Positions 6,439-11,415 of a stretch of 11,415 nucleotides of DNA are shown here, piece by piece. Where the stretch lies: positions 1 through 11,415 of the forward strand of contig JABDJW010000071.1 of NCBI GenBank assembly GCA_013002375.1. The letters are read 5' to 3'. A program made the position numbers and the translations under genes. Source of the DNA: Acidimicrobiales bacterium. Lineage in GTDB: Bacteria > Actinomycetota > Acidimicrobiia > Acidimicrobiales > SHLQ01. The stretch's first letter is position 1, and every line of letters starts with the position of its first letter. The notes under the pieces are model-generated. The model made no database searches. It saw only the letters and a program-made list of their open reading frames with translations, and was not told the DNA's origin.

Positions 6439-8691
6439 CTAGGAGTTCTGTAGTGCCCCCGCTGCGTCGCTCGTGAGCCAGGCCCGAAGCTGGTCGATCG
6501 CGTCGGCGTAACCGTGTTCGATCATTTCGGGCACATGGTCGGTGTCGAGCAAGCTCAATCCGGGCAACTCGAGGGTGAGGTGCAAAGCCACGTCGTCGGT
6601 GGCCAGCGCGGCCGCACGCGCCTGCGACGAACCGACCAGCATCGACCCCATGAGCGTCGCGACGACCCCGGGGTAGGGAGACTTCTTGTCCTTGCCGTAC
6701 TGCGCTCGCAGCGCCCGTACCCCGCTGACTGCGGTCGCGGACGCCGGCGTTCGGGGTCGAGGCCCGTTGGGTGGCGAAGCCTCGATCGCGATGATCGTTT
6801 CCACGCCGGAGTCCGCGACCAGCGGGCTGATCGGGAGGTTCTCCAGCACGCCACCGTCGACCAGGAAGTGGCCGTCGTGGGCCACGGGTGGAAAGACGCC
6901 CGGGAGCGAAATGCTGGCTCGGACGGCATCGCGGAGCCGGCCGGATCGATGCTCGTGGGTCTGGCTGACCGTGATGTCGGCCGAGATGCACGAGTAGTCG
7001 AGCCAGAGGTCCTCGATGCGCTGCTCACCGAAGGAACGCTCGAGGCCATCGGCGAGCAGGCTGCCCTTCAGGATCGACACGACCGGAACCGTGACGTCGA
7101 CCAACTTGATCCCTTGCAGCTTGGTCATGGCAAAGGCGACCAACTGATCGACGTCGTCGTCCATCGCCAGCGCGCCGGCGACGATCGAGCCCATCGAGGT
7201 TCCGACGACACGATCGATCGGCACCCCGAGTTCCTCCATGGCTTGCACCGCGCCGACCTCGGCAACCGCTCGCCCACCGCCGCCGCTGAAGGCCACGCCG
7301 ACTCCGTTCCCGGTCATCAAGCGAGCGAGACGGGTCTCGTGGCGGTGGCTGCCCGCCCGTAGGTGCACGACGCGACCAATGGGCGGATCGGCCGCGGGGC
7401 GACGGAACCCTCCGGTTGCCGTGGGACGGCGGGTGTCGGCCGGGTGAATACATGCGAGCCAGACATCGTCGGCCAGACGCGCCTCGCAGGCGGCCACCAA
7501 TTCTTCGAGGTGACGTCGTTCGGCGCCGGTCGGGTGTGGCGACGTCACGATGACGATGCGGTCGGCCGCTTGCACGGCATGGTTGGTCCAGGCGGCAAGG
7601 CCGGTGTCATCGGTCGGTCGGCTGGTCTCGAGCACGACGTAGCGGTGGATGACGTCGGCCTCGTGCAGGAACTCGGCGACGCGCACCTGGCCGGCGCTTG
7701 CCGCGTCCGCATCGGCGATGCCGCGCCGGCCGAGGAAGGTGTCGACCCGCTTGCGGTCGAGATGCAGCGTGTCGCCGTGCCGGGCGACCTCCGCGCTCAA
7801 GCGAGCCACGAAGTCCGGGTCGGCGTCGGGGGTGATCACGGCGACGGCCACCGACCCCGCAACCGGCCGCGGCGGGGGAGGGCGCAGCACCCGGCTGACG
7901 ATGCGGCGGAACACCTGCAGCATGAGGGTCGGGTGCTCGGTCGTGATCTCTTCGAACGAGGGCCGGGAGAGCGCCGCGAGGGTGGTGCGGCGGGAGGCCT
8001 TCACCGTGGCCGACCGTGGTTGATCCTCGAGAATGCCCAGCTCGCCGACGATCTCGCCGCGGCCGATCTCGACGTCGATCGGGGTCGGCTCGGTCGCCGA
8101 GATGTGCAGCCGTCCCGCCACGACGATGTAGGCCGCGTCGGCCGGATCGCCCTGGGTGAAGAGGATCTCGCCGGCATCGAGGTGGTGCCAGTTGATCTGC
8201 TCGGTGATGGCGGTGATGATCTCGGCGTTGGCGACGCCCAGGTGGTCGGCCAGGACCTGGACCACCCGGGTGCGATCGATGCGCTCGCGCGCTTCGGCGG
8301 CCAGCCGGATGGCGGCATCGGGAGCGGCCTGTAGCCAGTGGTCGAAGTCGCGGTTGTCGATCTCGCGAACCGTGACGGCGCCGTTGGCCCGCACGGTCGC
8401 AGTGCGGGCGCCGCCCACGACCGCGGTGACCTCGCCGAGAACTTCGCCGACACCGGCCTGGCCAATCCGCAGCTCCTCCGATTCCAACGGATGGAAGATG
8501 TCGACCGTGCCCGCGTCGATCACGAACACGTGCCCGCTGGGCTCTCCGGCGTGGAACAACGGCTCGCCATCGGCCAGCGATCGCGTGCGACCCAGGGTCG
8601 CAAGCATCGCCTTTTCCCTGGTCACGCGGTCTTTTCCCTCACGAACACGCTCGTCGGCCGAACCCCGAGGGTAGCGCTGGGTCCCGCGCAT
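6439..8691 (-). CDS. Patatin-like phospholipase with two cyclic-nucleotide-binding domains (NTE/PNPLA6-type)
   Basis: A 750-residue serine lipase-like protein, predicted to hydrolyse phospholipid or lysophospholipid acyl esters. Two cNMP-binding folds come first: about 28-135, with GEVTAVVGGARTATV (Glu87, Arg96), and about 165-270, with GELGILEDQPRSATV (Glu217, Arg226). Both keep the Glu and Arg that hold the ribose-phosphate in true sensors. A Rossmann-like linker (about 280-445) follows. The patatin domain (about 462-640) has the oxyanion loop SGGGGRA (469-475), nucleophile elbow GTSMG with Ser499, and catalytic Asp612 in VDGG. The order matches eukaryotic neuropathy target esterase, minus its membrane anchor; no transmembrane segment or signal is seen. 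ATG 8691 is chosen because AAGGAGGT sits six bases ahead of it; the GTG at 8697 directly abuts that site. It probably heads the minus-strand group. Catalytic residues are complete; whether it binds cAMP, cGMP or neither is unknown. Confidence 0.93.
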   Translation of the reverse strand: MRGTQRYPRGSADERVREGKDRVTREKAMLATLGRTRSLADGEPLFHAGEPSGHVFVIDAGTVDIFHPLESEELRIGQAGVGEVLGEVTAVVGGARTATVRANGAVTVREIDNRDFDHWLQAAPDAAIRLAAEARERIDRTRVVQVLADHLGVANAEIITAITEQINWHHLDAGEILFTQGDPADAAYIVVAGRLHISATEPTPIDVEIGRGEIVGELGILEDQPRSATVKASRRTTLAALSRPSFEEITTEHPTLMLQVFRRIVSRVLRPPPPRPVAGSVAVAVITPDADPDFVARLSAEVARHGDTLHLDRKRVDTFLGRRGIADADAASAGQVRVAEFLHEADVIHRYVVLETSRPTDDTGLAAWTNHAVQAADRIVIVTSPHPTGAERRHLEELVAACEARLADDVWLACIHPADTRRPTATGGFRRPAADPPIGRVVHLRAGSHRHETRLARLMTGNGVGVAFSGGGGRAVAEVGAVQAMEELGVPIDRVVGTSMGSIVAGALAMDDDVDQLVAFAMTKLQGIKLVDVTVPVVSILKGSLLADGLERSFGEQRIEDLWLDYSCISADITVSQTHEHRSGRLRDAVRASISLPGVFPPVAHDGHFLVDGGVLENLPISPLVADSGVETIIAIEASPPNGPRPRTPASATAVSGVRALRAQYGKDKKSPYPGVVATLMGSMLVGSSQARAAALATDDVALHLTLELPGLSLLDTDHVPEMIEHGYADAIDQLRAWLTSDAAGALQNS

Positions 8692-8697
8692 TGTCAC

Positions 8698-8705
8698 ACC
8701 TCCTT
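8698..8705 (-). promoter_or_regulatory. Strong ribosome-binding site AAGGAGGT deciding the phospholipase start
   Basis: On the minus strand AAGGAGGT (8705 to 8698) is a near-perfect anti-16S match with six bases to ATG 8691. It also touches GTG 8697 with no spacing, which rules that codon out. It lies within the 29-base gap to the divergent radA. Confidence 0.85.
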
Positions 8706-8707
8706 CG

Positions 8708-8713
8708 TAGGGT
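8708..8713 (+). promoter_or_regulatory. Candidate -10 element (TAGGGT) for leaderless radA
   Basis: TAGGGT fits TANNNT and ends seven bases before the radA ATG at 8721, so transcription is predicted to begin at the start codon itself. No plus-strand Shine-Dalgarno is present. The element lies immediately beside the opposing ribosome site of the phospholipase gene, so the phospholipase promoter must lie inside radA coding DNA. Confidence 0.5.
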
Positions 8714-8720
8714 GGCGGCC

Positions 8721-10094
8721 ATGGCCAAGACCCGCACCCAACACGTCTGCAACGAATGCGGCGCCTCCTCGCCGACCTGGGTCGGGCGGTGCCCGGGGTG
8801 CGAAGCGTGGGGCACCTTGGTGGAGGAGATCGTCGCGCCGACGAGCGGGGGGTCGACCGCCCGCCTCGGGTCGTCGGCGAGCCCCGTGCCGATCGGTGCC
8901 GTTGCGACTGACGAATGGCAGGCGCTGCCCACCATGATCGGCGAACTCGACCGGGTGCTCGGCGGCGGGTTGGTGCCCGGATCCGTCACGCTCATCGGCG
9001 GCGAACCGGGCGTCGGCAAGTCGACCCTTCTCCTCCAGCTCGTCGCGTCCTACGCCAAGCGGTCTCGCCGCTCGTTGTATGTCACCGCCGAAGAATCGGC
9101 ACCCCAGGTGCATCAGCGGGCCGAGCGGCTGGGGCTGTTGCACGAGCAGCTCTTCGTCGTGCCCGAGACCGTCCTGCCCCACGTGCTGGCCCACATCGAG
9201 GAAGTGAAGCCCGAAGTCGTCGTCGTCGACTCGATCCAGACCGTGCACGATCCAGCACTCACCTCCGCGCCAGGGTCGGTTTCCCAGGTTCGACATGCCG
9301 CGCACCACCTCGTCGGGCTGGCCAAACGCCTCGGCGTGGCAGTGGTGCTGGTTGGTCACGTCACGAAGGACGGTTCGCTGGCCGGGCCCCGTGTCCTCGA
9401 ACACGTCGTCGACACCGTGCTCGACTTCGAAGGCGACCGGCAGCAAGGCCTCCGCATGCTGCGGCCGGTCAAACACCGTTTCGGTGCGACCTCCGAACTC
9501 GGGTTGTTCGAAATGGGCGACACCGGGCTGCGCGATGTCCCCGACCCGAGCGAGTTGTTCTTGGCTGATCGGGTCCGCGACGTCGCCGGTTCGGTCGTGG
9601 TTCCCACCGTCGAGGGGCACCGCCCGGTGTTGGTCGAGATCCAGGCCCTGGTGTCCAACTCCAGCCTGGCTTCACCGCGTCGTTCGGTGCAGGGGGTCGA
9701 TCCCGGTCGGCTGGCCATGCTGTTGGCCGTGCTCCAGCAGCGGCTCCGGTTGTTCGAGGCGCGCAGCGATGTCTACGCCCTGGCCGTCGGCGGCGCCCGA
9801 GTGCTCGAGCCCGGGGCCGACCTGGGGCTGGCCCTTGCCGTGGTGTCGTCGCTCACCAACCGGGCGCTGCCCGACAGCTTGGTCGTGTGCGGTGAAGTCG
9901 GCCTGGCCGGCGAGGTCCGGCGGGTCGCGCACCTCGAACGCCGGTTGCGGGAGGCGGCCCGGCTCGGTTTCACCCAGGCCATCGTGCCGCCGTCCGATGT
10001 CGAGGCGCCGGTCGGGCTCAAGCTGACCACGGTTGCATCGCTCGGCGAAGCCATCGCCCGCACCGGGGTGGCGGCCAGCGTGCACCCCATCTGA
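8721..10094 (+). CDS. radA: DNA repair protein RadA (Sms)
   Basis: RecA-related ATPase that helps branch migration and processing of recombination intermediates during repair; cytoplasmic, DNA-bound. The 457 residues show the full family layout: an N-terminal C4 zinc finger (Cys10, Cys13, Cys24, Cys27); a RecA core with Walker A GGEPGVGKST (93-102, Lys100), Walker B-like VVVVDSIQT and the VGHVTKDG segment; the RadA signature near 251-255; and a C-terminal Lon-protease-like domain (about 290-457, from PTVEGHRPVLVEIQALV). The signature reads KHRFG rather than the usual KNRFG. ATG 8721 is chosen over the in-frame TTG at 8691 because MAKTRTQHVCNECG is the normal RadA N-terminus and a -10 element sits seven bases before it. 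It converges on the crp-like gene with nine bases between stops and no terminator hairpin. Confidence 0.97.
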   Translation: MAKTRTQHVCNECGASSPTWVGRCPGCEAWGTLVEEIVAPTSGGSTARLGSSASPVPIGAVATDEWQALPTMIGELDRVLGGGLVPGSVTLIGGEPGVGKSTLLLQLVASYAKRSRRSLYVTAEESAPQVHQRAERLGLLHEQLFVVPETVLPHVLAHIEEVKPEVVVVDSIQTVHDPALTSAPGSVSQVRHAAHHLVGLAKRLGVAVVLVGHVTKDGSLAGPRVLEHVVDTVLDFEGDRQQGLRMLRPVKHRFGATSELGLFEMGDTGLRDVPDPSELFLADRVRDVAGSVVVPTVEGHRPVLVEIQALVSNSSLASPRRSVQGVDPGRLAMLLAVLQQRLRLFEARSDVYALAVGGARVLEPGADLGLALAVVSSLTNRALPDSLVVCGEVGLAGEVRRVAHLERRLREAARLGFTQAIVPPSDVEAPVGLKLTTVASLGEAIARTGVAASVHPI

Positions 10095-10103
10095 GAAATC
10101 GCC

Positions 10104-10763
10104 CTAGCGGGCCCGAATGCTCAGCTGCTGCCGGTTGGTGATGACGTAGCGGCGGTCGACCTGTTCGATCCAGCCCAGCTTCACGAAGCTGGCAATGGCC
10201 TTGTTCACCCGCTCACGCGAGGCCCCGACCATGCCGGCCAGTTCCTCCTGGGTGATGGGCAGGACGAACTCATCGGCATCGCCGGCCAGCTCGAGGAGGC
10301 GCTTGGCGGTGCGGCCGGTGACATCGAGAAACACCGAATCGGCCAGCGCGCTGTCCATGTTGCGGAGGCGCCGAGCCAGCATAGCGACCACATGCCAGAG
10401 CTGATCGGGGCTGCGCTCGTACAGCTCTCGCACCGGTGCATAGGGCAGGGCGGCCACCTTCGAACGCTCCAGCGCCCGTGCTTCGGCCGAGCGGCCCATG
10501 CCGTCGAACAAGGGCATCTCACCGAAGAGGTCACCGGGTTCCATGAGGGCCACGACGGATTCACGGCCGTCGATCGAACGGTTGGCGATGGCGATGCGCC
10601 CTTCCTCCACGATGTAGAGCTCATCGCTTTCGTCATCCTCGGCAAAGATGACGTCGCCGCGGCGAAGATCGCGAGTCGTGGTGGCTTCGAGCAGACCGTC
10701 GAGCGCCTCGGTGGGCAGGTCGGCGAACAGCTCAGAGCTGGTGAGAAGGGTGGAATCAACCAT
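10104..10763 (-). CDS. Crp/Fnr-family transcription regulator, GlxR/Crp-like
   Basis: A 219-residue regulator with an N-terminal cyclic-nucleotide-binding barrel (about 10-120), a long dimer helix (about 121-148) and a C-terminal winged helix. The phosphate cassette is FGEMPLFDGMGRSAE, with Glu82, Arg91 and Ser92 as in cAMP-binding Crp proteins. The recognition helix region ITQEELAGMVGASRERVNKAI (170-190) is nearly the same as in mycobacterial Crp and corynebacterial GlxR, as are VTGRTAKRLLEL and GWIEQ, so a TGTGA-type palindrome is the likely target. The dimer helix reads RRLRNMDSALAD; the Thr-Asn pair of mycobacterial Crp that touches the cAMP base is Met-Asp here. ATG 10763 is chosen by homology to the usual N-terminus; ATG 10775 four codons upstream is an alternative. 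It is divergent from ispD with a 21-base gap. Confidence 0.93.
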   Translation of the reverse strand: MVDSTLLTSSELFADLPTEALDGLLEATTTRDLRRGDVIFAEDDESDELYIVEEGRIAIANRSIDGRESVVALMEPGDLFGEMPLFDGMGRSAEARALERSKVAALPYAPVRELYERSPDQLWHVVAMLARRLRNMDSALADSVFLDVTGRTAKRLLELAGDADEFVLPITQEELAGMVGASRERVNKAIASFVKLGWIEQVDRRYVITNRQQLSIRAR

Positions 10764-10773
10764 GGGACCCTTC

Positions 10774-10779
10774 ATGCTA
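10774..10779 (-). promoter_or_regulatory. Candidate -10 element (TAGCAT) for the crp-like gene
   Basis: Minus-strand TAGCAT matches TANNNT and ends ten bases before ATG 10763, predicting a leader of about three bases. If correct, ATG 10775 lies inside the promoter and cannot be the start. On the plus strand the overlapping CATGCT (10773-10778) is one base off TANNNT and ends six bases before the ispD GTG, so the two opposed promoters may share the same DNA. A GAAGGG just before ATG 10763 could instead serve as a ribosome site. Confidence 0.4.
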
Positions 10780-10784
10780 GTGAG

Positions 10785-11415
10785 GTGCAGACATCCACAC
10801 CGAATGGAGGCAGATCCGGCGTTTGGACCATCGTGGTCGCCGCCGGCTCGGGCGATCGGTTTGGTGGACCCAAGCAACTGGCGCCGCTCGGGACCGCTCG
10901 GGTCGTCGATGAGGCCGTGCGGGTCGCGGTCTCGATGTCGGCCGGAGTGGTGGTCGTCGTGGGTCCCGAGCATCTCGACGACGTGGCGGCCAGCCTCACG
11001 ACGTATTGGCCCGGAGCGGTCATCGTCGTGGCCGGCGGCGCGTCGCGTTCGGCGTCGGTCCGCGCCGGTCTGGACGCAGCGCCCGAGGACGCGTCGGTCG
11101 TCCTGATCCACGATGCGGCCCGACCACTGGCCTCACCGGCGCTGTACGAGCGGGTCATTGCTGCGGTCGAGGCGGGCGCCGATGCGGTGGTTCCGGGCGT
11201 CCCCCTCGCCGACACGATTCGCCGGGTCGATGGCGGTGTGATCGATCGCGCCTCGCTGCATGCGGTGCAGACCCCCCAGGGGTTTCCCGCCGCCGTCATC
11301 CGGGCGGCCCATGCCGCTGGCGCCGACGCGTCCGATGACGCAACGCTCGTCGAACAACGAGGTGGCAAGGTGGTGGTCGTGGAAGGTGAACCGGAGAACT
11401 TCAAGATCACGGTGG
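10785..11415 (+). CDS. ispD: 2-C-methyl-D-erythritol 4-phosphate cytidylyltransferase IspD (3' end outside window)
   Basis: Third enzyme of the MEP isoprenoid pathway: joins CTP and methylerythritol 4-phosphate to give CDP-methylerythritol and pyrophosphate in the cytoplasm. The frame stays open from GTG 10785 to the window edge (210 codons of an expected 225 or so). The CTP-binding loop is AAGSGDRFGGPKQ (19-31, with Arg25 and Lys30). The GGASRSASVRAGL stretch, HDAARPL with Asp110, PLADTIRR with Thr144, and RASLHAVQTPQGF with Arg156 and Thr163 all match the nucleotide- and substrate-binding sites. The final FKITV is the normal motif just before the end of the protein. The N-terminal leader before WTIVVAAG is about 13 residues longer than usual, but no nearer in-frame start keeps the first strand. 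ispF commonly follows ispD; that region is outside the window. Confidence 0.95.
   Translation, partial: MQTSTPNGGRSGVWTIVVAAGSGDRFGGPKQLAPLGTARVVDEAVRVAVSMSAGVVVVVGPEHLDDVAASLTTYWPGAVIVVAGGASRSASVRAGLDAAPEDASVVLIHDAARPLASPALYERVIAAVEAGADAVVPGVPLADTIRRVDGGVIDRASLHAVQTPQGFPAAVIRAAHAAGADASDDATLVEQRGGKVVVVEGEPENFKITV

Noticed and set aside
7363..8334. Plus-strand frame opposite the phospholipase gene
   Set aside because: It is Gly/Arg/Asp-rich with no recognisable domain and no ribosome site. The opposite strand encodes complete cNMP and patatin motifs.
10095..10103. A terminator between the convergent radA and crp-like genes
   Set aside because: Only nine bases separate the stops and no inverted repeat is seen there or in the adjacent ends.
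10104..11111. Extending the crp-like gene upstream to a 335-residue product
   Set aside because: The extra N-terminus lies antisense to ispD, has no domain, and goes well past the normal Crp/GlxR start and its ribosome site.

Overview
The window is high-GC DNA packed with short gene boundaries and reads as an actinobacterial chromosome. A GlxR-type Crp regulator, TANNNT -10 elements placed 6-7 bases before start codons (leaderless style) and the general gene content suggest a deep-branching class such as Acidimicrobiia. That placement is an inference, because no rRNA or other marker is present. No tRNA, rRNA, CRISPR array, prophage or recognisable transposase was seen.

Layout. 1-1454 (+): the C-terminal part of ClpC, cut by the left edge. 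1455-2096: a 642-base stretch with three copies of a nested hairpin repeat and, between copies 1 and 2, the remnant of a DUF559/Vsr-like nuclease gene on the minus strand. 2097-4537 (+): a two-gene unit with an ATGA overlap, made of a lipoprotein-like membrane protein fused to a HAD-type domain, then an aldo/keto reductase very close to the Kv-channel beta-subunit family. 4541-8691 (-): three genes in one direction, namely a 750-residue patatin-like phospholipase with two cyclic-nucleotide-binding domains, a multi-pass membrane protein with an extracytoplasmic domain, and a small four-helix membrane protein. 8721-10094 (+): radA. 10104-10763 (-): a Crp/GlxR-type regulator. 10785-11415 (+): ispD, cut by the right edge.

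How it fits together. clpC, radA and ispD are old neighbours in Gram-positive bacteria (clpC-radA-disA-...-ispD-ispF in Firmicutes; radA, disA, carD, ispD and clpC near each other in mycobacteria). Here that framework survives, but about 7 kb of lineage-specific genes lies between clpC and radA, and a convergent crp gene fills the radA-ispD gap where disA or carD would be expected. Two proteins with cyclic-nucleotide-binding folds (the phospholipase and Crp) flank radA.

The points most worth a second look are the hairpin repeats bracketing the nuclease remnant, the HAD fusion that lacks its second catalytic Asp, and the Crp whose C-helix ligand contacts appear replaced. None of these amounts to a demonstrated new system; each is a testable lead.
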